NCBI GenBank assembly: GCA_900103495.1
Contig: FMWZ01000012.1
Span: forward strand, 62,001 to 126,000
DNA from: Lachnospiraceae bacterium G11
GTDB lineage: Bacteria > Bacillota > Clostridia > Lachnospirales > Lachnospiraceae
Length of the DNA stretch: 64,000 nucleotides
Reading direction: 5' to 3'
Under the pieces are notes generated by a model. It was given only the letters and a program-made list of their open reading frames with translations, was not told the DNA's origin and did no database searches. A program made the translations under genes and the position numbers. Below, piece by piece: positions 8,979 to 16,899 of the stretch. Within the stretch, counting starts at the first letter, position 1. The number at the start of each line of letters is the position of its first letter.

Positions 8979-10475
8979 ATGGGCGAAGTAATCCTGCAGA
9001 TGATAGATATCGATAAGAGGTTTCCCGGAGTTCATGCCTTAAATAAGGTAAGCTTCGATGTCAAGCGAGGAGAAGTACATGCACTTATGGGCGAGAACGG
9101 AGCCGGAAAGTCAACTCTTATGAAGGTGCTTACAGGAATCTACACCAAGGATTCCGGAAGCATAGTATTTGAGGGAAAAGAGGTTGAGTTCCACGGTGCC
9201 AGAGAGGCACAGGATGCGGGCGTGGTTATCGTTCATCAGGAACTTAACATGGTGGGCCACCTGACGGTAGCCCAGAACATCTTCATCGGACGCGAGTTCA
9301 AAAAGGGAATTCGCATCGATGATAAGAAGATGAATGAAGAAGCGGCAAAGCTTTTTGAAAAATTAAACATCAACATAGACCCGACAGCCACCATGAGCGA
9401 TCTGACGGTAGGTAAGCAGCAGATGTGTGAGATTGCAAAAGCAATTTCCCACGATGCAAAGGTCATCATTTTCGATGAGCCTACCGCAGCCCTCACGGAA
9501 TCTGAAATCGAGGATCTGTTCAAGATTATAAGAGATTTAAGAAAGCAGCAGATGGCAATCGTCTATATCTCCCACAGAATGGATGAGATTAAGGTCATTA
9601 CCGACAGAGTAACGGTAATGAGAGACGGATGCTATGTGGGAACACTTGTAACTGAGGAATCCACCAAGGACGACATCATCAACATGATGGTAGGTCGAAT
9701 AATCTACGAGGAGCCAAAGACAAAGAGCAGAGTTTCCGAAGATGCTCCTGTGGTATTAAAAGTGGAGCACCTGAATGCCGGAAGAATGGTTCAGGATGTG
9801 AGTTTCGAGCTCAGAAAGGGTGAAATCCTCGGATTCTCAGGACTTATGGGTGCGGGACGTACGGAGACTGCCAGAGCAATCTTCGGAGCCGACCCCAAGG
9901 AGAGCGGAGAGATTTTTGTTAACGGCAAGAAGACTGTAATTAACAGTCCCGAAGATGCTGTTAAAGCAGGAATCGGATATCTTTCGGAAGACCGCAAGAG
10001 ATTCGGAATCGTGGTTCAGAAGACCATTGCAGAGAATACCACCATGGCCGACCTTGGCAATTATATGAAGGGTATTTTCATAGACAAGAAGAAAGAGAAG
10101 AAAGTGGCAAAGGAGTTTGTTGATTCCCTTTCCACCAAGACTCCAAGTGTAGATCAGCTTGTGGTTAATCTTTCCGGAGGTAACCAGCAGAAGGTTGTTA
10201 TTGCCAAGTGGCTTTGCAAGAATTGCGACATCCTGATTTTTGACGAACCCACCAGAGGTATTGATGTAGGTGCCAAGAATGAGATTTACAAGCTCATGAA
10301 CAAGCTGGCAGCCGAGGGTAAATCAATAATAATGATTTCCTCTGAAATGACAGAAATATTAAGAATGAGTGACCGTATTGTGGTTATGTGTGAAGGCAAG
10401 AAGACCGGTGAACTTCGTATTGAAGACACCACACAGGAAAAGATTATGAATCTGGCCACAAGGGACATCAATTAG
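8979..10475 (+). CDS. Sugar ABC transporter ATP-binding protein (RbsA/MglA-like, two domains)
   Basis: 498-residue tandem ATPase energising the flanking permeases. Domain 1 (about 1-240) has Walker A GENGAGKSTLMK, a variant signature LTVGKQQMCEIAKA and Walker B VIIFDEPTAAL. Domain 2 (about 255-498) has the degenerate Walker A region GLMGAGRTETARA, signature LSGGNQQKVVIAKW and Walker B ILIFDEPTRGIDVGAK. This asymmetry is normal for RbsA-type proteins. RBS AAGGAGG. The gene lies between the two permease genes. Confidence 0.95.
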   Translation: MGEVILQMIDIDKRFPGVHALNKVSFDVKRGEVHALMGENGAGKSTLMKVLTGIYTKDSGSIVFEGKEVEFHGAREAQDAGVVIVHQELNMVGHLTVAQNIFIGREFKKGIRIDDKKMNEEAAKLFEKLNINIDPTATMSDLTVGKQQMCEIAKAISHDAKVIIFDEPTAALTESEIEDLFKIIRDLRKQQMAIVYISHRMDEIKVITDRVTVMRDGCYVGTLVTEESTKDDIINMMVGRIIYEEPKTKSRVSEDAPVVLKVEHLNAGRMVQDVSFELRKGEILGFSGLMGAGRTETARAIFGADPKESGEIFVNGKKTVINSPEDAVKAGIGYLSEDRKRFGIVVQKTIAENTTMADLGNYMKGIFIDKKKEKKVAKEFVDSLSTKTPSVDQLVVNLSGGNQQKVVIAKWLCKNCDILIFDEPTRGIDVGAKNEIYKLMNKLAAEGKSIIMISSEMTEILRMSDRIVVMCEGKKTGELRIEDTTQEKIMNLATRDIN

Positions 10476-10484
10476 GAGGGAAAC

Positions 10485-11465
10485 ATGGGAAATAGAAAAA
10501 TACCTGCAAAGCTTCTTAAGCAGGAAGTAATTGTATTCATAGTCGTAATTGCACTTTTGGGTTTCTTCTGTGTGGCAAGCCCTGATTTCAGAAAGTATAC
10601 GACAATCCTGACCATCATGGATTACTCCTACTACATTGTCCTTATGGCAATCGGAGTTTCCTTCCCGCTTATTACAGGGGGAGTTGATCTTTCAATCGGT
10701 ACGGGACTTGTGTGTTACTCACTGGCAGGAGGCTACCTGATTGTACACAAAGGCTGGCCCACCGGAGCAGCAATGGTTGTTTCACTGCTCTTTGGTATCA
10801 TCATCGGTCTTATAAACGGAATCCTTATCGGTGTAATGGGATTACCACCTTTCCTGGCAACTCTTTGTACCTGCATGATTACCAGAGGACTCGGTTCCAT
10901 CTGTTCCAACAACTTTGGTATTTCATGGCCCACAACAGGTCAGCCCGGCAGCTGGTTTCGAAGTATATTCAAGCTGACAATAGGTGACACGAAAATTCCA
11001 CTGGGATTTGTATGGGTTCTTCTTTTGGCCATACTGATGCACTTTGTCCTGAATCACACTAAGATAGGACGTTACACCATTGCCATCGGAAGTAACAAGG
11101 AGGCGGCAATCCTTTCGGGAATCAACGTTAAGTTCTATCACATAATGGCTTACGTGATTTCGGGATTCTTCGCAGCACTGGCTTCCATAGCTTACTCGGC
11201 AGTTTTTGCAACAGTACTTCCGGGAACCGGAGCAGGATTTGAGTTAGAGGCCATTGGTGGCGCAATCATCGGCGGTGTATCGGCAACAGGCGGAGCCGGA
11301 TCCATCATAGGAACCTTAATCGGTGTATTCGTAATCTGTCTTCTCAAAACCGGCCTTCCCTTCATCGGGCTTCAGGCTAACTGGCAGCAGATTGTTACCG
11401 GCGTGGTTCTCATCGGATCAGTAATGGTAGACATTATAAAGAAACGTAAAGAAAGCAGAAAATGA
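10485..11465 (+). CDS. RbsC-like sugar ABC transporter permease (second)
   Basis: 326 residues, multi-spanning, same family as the permease at 7986 but clearly diverged. Conserved RbsC segments: GVDLSIGTGL, GLINGILIGVMGLPPFLATLCTCMI, AIGSNKEAAILSGINVKFYHIMAY and EAIGGAIIGGVSATGGAGSI. Starts 10 bases after the ATPase stop with RBS AGGAGGG. The binding protein follows 60 bases later. Confidence 0.92.
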   Translation: MGNRKIPAKLLKQEVIVFIVVIALLGFFCVASPDFRKYTTILTIMDYSYYIVLMAIGVSFPLITGGVDLSIGTGLVCYSLAGGYLIVHKGWPTGAAMVVSLLFGIIIGLINGILIGVMGLPPFLATLCTCMITRGLGSICSNNFGISWPTTGQPGSWFRSIFKLTIGDTKIPLGFVWVLLLAILMHFVLNHTKIGRYTIAIGSNKEAAILSGINVKFYHIMAYVISGFFAALASIAYSAVFATVLPGTGAGFELEAIGGAIIGGVSATGGAGSIIGTLIGVFVICLLKTGLPFIGLQANWQQIVTGVVLIGSVMVDIIKKRKESRK

Positions 11466-11525
11466 TGTGTACTGCAAAGCAGTTCATATAAAGAAAAGGT
11501 CTATTTTTTCTAAAGGAGGAAAAAA

Positions 11526-12683
11526 ATGAAAAAGAAAGTATTGTCAACAATTCTTAGTGCAGCAATGGTAGCTACTCTTTTAGTAGGTTGCGGCGGACAG
11601 GCAGCATCTACTACAACTTCTGAGCCTGCTCCTGCAAAGACAGAAGAGGCAGCAGCTCCTGCAGCATCAACAGAGACAACTGAAGCGGGTGGGGAACTTA
11701 ATTTCAAGATCGTTGTAAAGAGCTTCCAGTCATCATATTGGCAGGCAGCAGTTACAGGTGTAAACCAGGCAGCAGAAGAACTCGGTGTTAAGGTTGAGTG
11801 TAACGGACCTAACGCAGAGTCTGATATCGCAGATCAGGTTAACATGCTTACAAACTACATCAACGGAGCACCTGACGGAATCGGTCTTGCAGCATGTGAC
11901 CAGAGTGCATGCTTAGACGCTCTTCAGATGGCTAAAGACGCAGGCATCCCTGTAGTATGTTTCGACTCAGGCTGTCCTGATGCTCCCGAAGGCTCAGTAC
12001 TTTCAACAATTGCAACAGACAACTACGGCGCAGGCGCAACTGCAGCTGACAACCTTTACGCAGCTCTTAAGGATTCTATCGCTTCTGCATCAGCTCCCGT
12101 AAGAATCGGTGAGGTTAACCAGGAGTCAACTTCTGAGTCAATCACACAGCGTGGTCTTGGATTCATCGACAGATTCACAGAGCTTGCAACTGCAGACGGC
12201 AAGAAGGTTGCAGTAGTTGGTAACGAATTCTATGTAAACGGTGCAAAGGACAAAGGCGATGAGGCATCAGCAGATATCATCATCGAGGTTGCAGTTCCTG
12301 CACAGACAACTGTTGAGCTTTGTGCAACAGAGGCATCAGCTATCATGAACAAGTCAGACGTATTAGGAATCTTTGGTTCAAACCAGGTAGCAGCAGAGGG
12401 TATCCTTTCAGCTAACGAGAACCTTGGAAAACTTGGTACAGAAGCAGGCACAACTATCCTTGCAGCAGGTTTCGATGCAGGTACAGTTATTAAGCAGGCT
12501 ATCAAAGACGGCAAGATGTTCGGTGCTGTTACCCAGTCTCCTCTTGCAATGGGTAAGACAACAGTTCAGACCCTTTACAAGATCGCTAACGGCGAGACAG
12601 TTTCTGATATCGCTACAGACGGTTACTGGTATGACAACTCCAACATGGACGCTGCAGACATCGCTCCCAACCTTTATGACTAA
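11526..12683 (+). CDS. Sugar-binding lipoprotein of the ABC importer
   Basis: Extracellular substrate-binding protein, 385 residues. It has a lysine-rich signal peptide and lipobox LLVGCGG, a Thr/Ala/Pro-rich linker (about 25-55), then a periplasmic-binding-protein type 1 fold (FKIVVKSFQSSYWQAAVTGVNQAAEELGV; DGIGLAACDQSA; GIPVVCFDSG). RBS AAAGGAGG. Codon use is more biased toward GCA, ACA and TCA than in its neighbours, which fits high expression. A stem-loop follows the gene. The ligand is probably L-fucose or a related sugar, judged from context only. Confidence 0.92.
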   Translation: MKKKVLSTILSAAMVATLLVGCGGQAASTTTSEPAPAKTEEAAAPAASTETTEAGGELNFKIVVKSFQSSYWQAAVTGVNQAAEELGVKVECNGPNAESDIADQVNMLTNYINGAPDGIGLAACDQSACLDALQMAKDAGIPVVCFDSGCPDAPEGSVLSTIATDNYGAGATAADNLYAALKDSIASASAPVRIGEVNQESTSESITQRGLGFIDRFTELATADGKKVAVVGNEFYVNGAKDKGDEASADIIIEVAVPAQTTVELCATEASAIMNKSDVLGIFGSNQVAAEGILSANENLGKLGTEAGTTILAAGFDAGTVIKQAIKDGKMFGAVTQSPLAMGKTTVQTLYKIANGETVSDIATDGYWYDNSNMDAADIAPNLYD

Positions 12684-12718
12684 TCTTTTATAGAGTACGA
12701 GCAGATAAAACCATATTC

Positions 12719-12757
12719 TTAGGAGGGGGACCGGACTACCGGTCCCTTTCCCCCTAA
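12719..12757 (+). other. Stem-loop after the binding-protein gene
   Basis: TTAGGAGGGGGACCGG pairs with CCGGTCCCTTTCCCCCTAA around the loop ACTA, with a small bulge. There is no T-tract after it, so it is more likely an mRNA-stabilising or processing hairpin that keeps binding-protein mRNA abundant than a full terminator. Distal operon genes continue downstream. Confidence 0.5.
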
Positions 12758-12785
12758 AAAAGATAACTCATATTCGGAGGACAAG

Positions 12786-13244
12786 ATGTTAAAAGGTATT
12801 CCTACACAGATTTCACCGGAGTTACTTAAGGTACTTGACGAGATGGGCCACACGGACGAACTCGTTATTGCCGACGGTAATTTTCCCGGTTCAACAATGG
12901 GTAAGAAAGTAATCAGAGCTGACGGAATGGGGGTTCCGGAAGTCCTTGATGCAATACTTAAACTTTTCCCCTTGGATACATATCCAAATGCATTGGGAGA
13001 GGAAGACGCGCCCTGCACCCTTATGGCTTTGGAACCCGGAGATGTGGGCAAGGTTGCCACACCTATCTGGGACGAGTATAAGAAAATCGTTTCAAAGTAC
13101 GATGAGAGGGGCGCCAAGGCTTTCAAAGAGATTAACAAGTGGAAGTTCTACGACCAGACAAGAGAGAAGGCTGCGGTTATTATTCAGACCACAGAAACAG
13201 CAATTTACGCAAACATTATTCTTAGAAAAGGGGTTGTAATCTAG
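12786..13244 (+). CDS. fucU: RbsD/FucU-family sugar mutarotase
   Basis: Interconverts the anomers of L-fucose (FucU) or ribose (RbsD) after uptake, helping isomerase flux. 152 residues. Family motifs: MLKGIPTQISPELLKVLDEMGH (His in GH), ADGNFPG and the C-terminal VIIQTTETAIYANIILRKGVV. The length and the presence of fucI and fucA favour FucU. RBS CGGAGGA. It is followed three bases later by a gene of unknown function. Confidence 0.88.
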   Translation: MLKGIPTQISPELLKVLDEMGHTDELVIADGNFPGSTMGKKVIRADGMGVPEVLDAILKLFPLDTYPNALGEEDAPCTLMALEPGDVGKVATPIWDEYKKIVSKYDERGAKAFKEINKWKFYDQTREKAAVIIQTTETAIYANIILRKGVVI

Positions 13245-13247
13245 TCT

Positions 13248-13685
13248 ATGCTTCAGAATATTGAACTGATTTTTACCGATATGGAACTCATGATGAGAAA
13301 GCTTAAAAAGCTGTCCTACGAGGCCAATATGAAAAGATTCAGAGAGGAACAGGGCCATTTCATTGATGAGATGGTTGGCTTTGTGAAGGACTCGGATAAT
13401 AAGGATGAGGCCGTTTCAGAGGTGGGAAGGGCTTTCGCAGACGGAGTTTTTGACGCTTTTAACAAAAAGGGTAAAATCAGCGGAAGGAAGCAGGCGGACA
13501 TGAATTTTTTCATGATTTACTATGTCTTTCCGGCAATATTACTGACTGAAGACGAGCACGCAGAAAAGATATGCGATGGGGTCAGGGATGCTTGGAATGC
13601 CAAATTTAAGGACACCAACATCAACTACACCACATACGAGAAACTGCATTCCACATTCAGGAATAAGATATTGGGGCTTTTTTAA
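13248..13685 (+). CDS. Unknown protein in the fucose operon
   Basis: 145 residues, mostly helical by composition, charged, with no signal peptide or membrane segment. Begins MLQNIELIFTDMELMMRKLKKLSYEANMKRF and ends IFRNKILGLF-like (HSTFRNKILGLF). I do not recognise the family. It is packed tightly: 3 bases after fucU, and its stop is directly followed by the ATG of the kinase, which suggests translational coupling and a role in the same pathway. No strong ribosome binding site of its own is visible. Confidence 0.75.
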   Translation: MLQNIELIFTDMELMMRKLKKLSYEANMKRFREEQGHFIDEMVGFVKDSDNKDEAVSEVGRAFADGVFDAFNKKGKISGRKQADMNFFMIYYVFPAILLTEDEHAEKICDGVRDAWNAKFKDTNINYTTYEKLHSTFRNKILGLF

Positions 13686-15089
13686 ATGAAGGAAAATTAT
13701 TACCTCGCCGTTGATATCGGTGCCTCGGGAGGTCGACATCTTCTGGGGCATCTTGAAGACGGCAGAATGGTTTTAGAGGAAGTTTACAGATTCTCAAACG
13801 GAATGACTGAGTCGAAGGGTTCCCTTGTATGGGATACGAAAAGACTCTTTGACGAAATCATTAAAGGAATGAAGAAGTGTAAGGAAATCGGCAAGATTCC
13901 CGTAAGCATCGGGGTTGATACCTGGGGCGTTGACTTCGTTCTCCTTGATGAATCTGACAACATTTTAGGCGATGCGGTGGGCTACAGAGACCGCAGAACC
14001 ACAGGCATGGATGAGGCGGTCTACAGGGTGATTTCCGAGGAGAAACTCTACGCCAGGACCGGCATCCAGAAAGCAATTTATAATACGATTTTTCAACTTA
14101 TGTCTTTGAAGGTTTCCGAGCCCGATTTGTTGAAGCGGGCGGGGAGCCTTCTAATGATACCCGATTATTTTCATTTTCTTTTATCCGGGGTAAAAACCAA
14201 TGAATATACTGAGGCCACAACTTCAGGTCTGCTGAATCCCTCTACTCACAAGTGGGATATGAATCTGATTGAGGCCCTTGGATACCCTAAAGGAATTTTC
14301 GGGGAGATTAAGATGCCGGGAACCATACTTGGAGGTCTGCTTCCCTCGGTTAGAGAGATGGTGGGATATGACTGTCAGGTGATTCTGCCCTGCTCACATG
14401 ATACGGCCAGCGCGGTACTTGCCATGCCATCAGAGGATGACAAGGCTCTTTATATTTCGTCCGGTACCTGGTCTTTGATGGGAGTTCTTTTGGACAAACC
14501 GAATTGTTCTCCTGAAAGCATGGAGGCGGACATTACAAATGAGGGCGGATACGGAGGCAAAACCACCTATCTTGCAAACATTATGGGCCTTTGGATGATT
14601 CAGTCCGTGAGAAATGAACTGGCCCCTGACTTAAGCTACGACGAGCTTTGCAAGAAGGCAGCCATGGAGGAAATAAAGAGTCTGGTGGATTGCCAGGATT
14701 CAGTTTTCCTTGCTCCCGCAAGCATGGCAGAGGCCGTAAAAGAATACTGCTATCAAACCGGCCAGGATGTGCCGGATACGGTTTATGAGCTGGCGGCGGT
14801 TATTTATAATTCTCTGGCGGATTGCTATGGGAAGAAGCTCAAACTCATTGAGAAGGTTACAGGAAGAAAGTACGAAAAGATTAATATTATCGGCGGCGGA
14901 TCCAATGCCGGATATCTTAACGAACTTACGGCCAAAGCCACAGGATGCACGGTGGTTGCGGGACCTTCTGAGGCTACTGCCACAGGCAATATTCTGGCCC
15001 AGATGATAAGGATGGGAGAATTTGAAGATTTTACCAAAGCGAAAGAGTGCATTCTTCGTTCTTTCGAAGTAAAGGAATTCAAGCCCTGA
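13686..15089 (+). CDS. RhaB-like kinase, probable L-fuculokinase
   Basis: FGGY-fold sugar kinase, 467 residues, of the rhamnulokinase branch: AVDIGASGGRHLLGHLEDG, IGVDTWGVDFVLLDE, CSHDTASAVLAMPS, YISSGTWSLMGV, and INIIGGGSNAGYLNELTAKATGCTVVAGPSEATATGNILAQ. In this context it most likely phosphorylates L-fuculose for the aldolase encoded 17 bases downstream. Many Firmicutes use a RhaB-type enzyme for this step, so the assignment is reasonable, but rhamnulose cannot be excluded; no rhamnose isomerase is seen. Confidence 0.85.
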   Translation: MKENYYLAVDIGASGGRHLLGHLEDGRMVLEEVYRFSNGMTESKGSLVWDTKRLFDEIIKGMKKCKEIGKIPVSIGVDTWGVDFVLLDESDNILGDAVGYRDRRTTGMDEAVYRVISEEKLYARTGIQKAIYNTIFQLMSLKVSEPDLLKRAGSLLMIPDYFHFLLSGVKTNEYTEATTSGLLNPSTHKWDMNLIEALGYPKGIFGEIKMPGTILGGLLPSVREMVGYDCQVILPCSHDTASAVLAMPSEDDKALYISSGTWSLMGVLLDKPNCSPESMEADITNEGGYGGKTTYLANIMGLWMIQSVRNELAPDLSYDELCKKAAMEEIKSLVDCQDSVFLAPASMAEAVKEYCYQTGQDVPDTVYELAAVIYNSLADCYGKKLKLIEKVTGRKYEKINIIGGGSNAGYLNELTAKATGCTVVAGPSEATATGNILAQMIRMGEFEDFTKAKECILRSFEVKEFKP

Positions 15090-15106
15090 TAAACAAGGAG
15101 AAAACT

Positions 15107-15835
15107 ATGGCTCTTAACGAACAAGAGATTAAAGAACAGATATGTGATATAGGAAGACGAATTTATGGAAGAAACATGGTGGCGGCCAACGACGGAAATA
15201 TTTCCGTTAAGCTTAACGACCATGAGTTTCTGTGCACACCGACGGGGGTTTCCAAGGGATTTATGACCCCTGAGTTCATCTGTAAGGTGGATGAGAATGG
15301 CAATGTTTTGGAGGCCAATGAGGGATTCAGGCCCTCCAGCGAAGTGAAAATGCACATGAGGGTTTATAAGCTTAGACCCGATGTGGGTTCGGTGGTTCAT
15401 GCCCATCCAAATTTTGCCACAAGCTTTGCCATTGCGGGAAGGCCTCTTAACATTCCCATGATGCCCGAGGCTGTTATTGCTCTCGGCTGTGTTCCCCTGA
15501 CTCCCTACGGAACTCCCTCAACCATGGAGATTCCCGATGCCATTGAGCCCTACCTCAATGACTTCGACTCTCTCCTTCTTGAGAATCACGGCGCCCTCAC
15601 CTGGTCAGTGGACCTGATGAGTGCTTACATGAAGATGGAGTCTTTGGAGTTTTATGCGGAGCTTCTTTACAAATCTGAGGTTCTTGGGGGACCCAAGGAA
15701 TTTACTCCCGAGGAAATAAAAAAGCTTGTGGATATAAGGCGTAAGATGGGACTTCCCGGTAAATATCCCGCAGACAGAGTGGGAGAGAACTGCTATAAGT
15801 GCAAGGATTGCTTCTGGAAGAGACTGGGACACTGA
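15107..15835 (+). CDS. fucA: L-fuculose-phosphate aldolase (class II aldolase/adducin family)
   Basis: Cleaves L-fuculose-1-phosphate to dihydroxyacetone phosphate and L-lactaldehyde. 242 residues. ATG 15107 follows RBS ACAAGGAG; an upstream in-frame ATG inside the kinase gene lacks a site. Zinc ligands: HAHP (two His), the HG pair in LENHGALTW, and the catalytic Glu region SSEVKMHMRVYKLRPDVGSVVHAHP. SANDGNIS-type phosphate motif is seen as AANDGNISVK. The C-terminus carries a CYKCKDC extension. Its stop overlaps the start of the next gene (TGATG). Confidence 0.9.
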   Translation: MALNEQEIKEQICDIGRRIYGRNMVAANDGNISVKLNDHEFLCTPTGVSKGFMTPEFICKVDENGNVLEANEGFRPSSEVKMHMRVYKLRPDVGSVVHAHPNFATSFAIAGRPLNIPMMPEAVIALGCVPLTPYGTPSTMEIPDAIEPYLNDFDSLLLENHGALTWSVDLMSAYMKMESLEFYAELLYKSEVLGGPKEFTPEEIKKLVDIRRKMGLPGKYPADRVGENCYKCKDCFWKRLGH

Positions 15836-16758
15836 TGGGAAATCTGATTGTTGTGGAGCAGATGCTTATTATTTTTGCTCTTATTATGGTGGGTTTCTTC
15901 CTATATAAAAGAGGGCATCTGTCGGATGAAACATCGAAGCAGCTTTCGTGGATAGTGGTTAACATAACAAACTCCATAACTCTTTTGTGCGCCGCCTTGA
16001 AGGATGAGAACAAGGTGGGTATAGAGGAGATTGGGGTGGCTTTTGCCTGCTTTGCATTTGTATATGGGGTTCTGATTATGGTGGGACTTGTGCTTCCTGC
16101 CTTAATCGGTGTGCCGAAGGAGGACAGATATTCTTACAGGATGCTGGCCACCTTCAATAATGTGGGATTCATCGGAATCCCTTTCTGTGCCGCAGTTTTG
16201 GGCACGAGTTCTTTGATATTCGTGTCCATATGCGGTATTGTTTTTAATTTGATTGCCTATACATATGGGGCGGGGGTACTTAGAAAAGTGGCTGCTTCGG
16301 GAGCCGGGACTTTGGGGCTAAGAAAGGCGATCAATTCCGGTACGGTTATGGGAATCGTGACCATTGTTGTCTATATTATGAATTTAAAGGTGCCTGAGGC
16401 TGTGGGGGCGGCTCTTTCCCACGTTGGAAGCTGCACCACCTTCCTATCCATGGCAGTGCTTGGAGTGTCCGTGGCGAAGATGGTTCCAAGGGAGGTTTTC
16501 GGCCGGTGGAGACTTTATATATTTGTTATTTTAAGGCAGATTCTGGTGCCGATTCTTATTATAATGATATTGAAGCCCTTCATAGGGAATGAACTGATTA
16601 TTAAGACGGTGGCGGTGCTTTTGGCCATGCCCTCCGCCAATCTTCCCCTTATGATGGCCAAGCAGCTTGGGGTCAGGGACGACACAATATCCGCAGGGAT
16701 TATTCTTACCACGCTGGCGGCTGTTGTGACCATCCCAATCATCATGAAGTTCTGCTGA
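15835..16758 (+). CDS. AEC-family (auxin efflux carrier-like) transporter
   Basis: Integral membrane transporter of 307 residues with about 10 hydrophobic segments. Family features: TFNNVGFIGIPFCAAVLG in the middle and LAMPSANLPLMMAKQLG near the end, typical of AEC/Mem_trans proteins. ATG 15835 overlaps the fucA stop (TGATG), so the two are probably translationally coupled. AEC proteins export or exchange small organic anions; it might release a fermentation product such as lactate, but this is inference. Four palindromic repeat units begin one base after its TGA stop. Confidence 0.85.
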   Translation: MGNLIVVEQMLIIFALIMVGFFLYKRGHLSDETSKQLSWIVVNITNSITLLCAALKDENKVGIEEIGVAFACFAFVYGVLIMVGLVLPALIGVPKEDRYSYRMLATFNNVGFIGIPFCAAVLGTSSLIFVSICGIVFNLIAYTYGAGVLRKVAASGAGTLGLRKAINSGTVMGIVTIVVYIMNLKVPEAVGAALSHVGSCTTFLSMAVLGVSVAKMVPREVFGRWRLYIFVILRQILVPILIIMILKPFIGNELIIKTVAVLLAMPSANLPLMMAKQLGVRDDTISAGIILTTLAAVVTIPIIMKFC

Positions 16759-16759
16759 T

Positions 16760-16884
16760 GTGCAATTTGGGGCCTGTCCCCAAATTGCACGGTGCAAAAT
16801 GGGGACAGGCCCAAACTGCACGGTGCAAAATGGGGACAGGCCCAAACTGCACGGTGCAAAATGGGGACTGTCCCCAACCTGCAC
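16760..16884. repeat. Four tandem palindromic repeat units (GTGCA...GGGACNGTCCC...TGCAC family)
   Basis: Units at 16760-16790, 16792-16821, 16823-16852 and 16854-16884, each about 30-31 bp, ending GTGCA/TGCAC around a GGGGACAGGCCC or GGGGACTGTCCCC core. Units 2 and 3 are identical. They fill the space between the AEC transporter stop and the GH36 gene. The first unit starts one base after the TGA stop. No T-tract follows. Confidence 0.9.
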
Positions 16885-16899
16885 ATAATGGAGGTATAT

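Noticed and set aside
16760-16884. Possible short CRISPR array in the tandem repeats
   Set aside because: Units are palindromes adjacent to each other with one base between them and no spacers; no cas genes are nearby.
16792-16899. N-terminal extension of the GH36 enzyme through the repeats
   Set aside because: The extra residues are translated palindromic repeat (several copies of Cys-Lys-Met-Gly-type repeat peptides); a good ribosome binding site supports ATG 16900.
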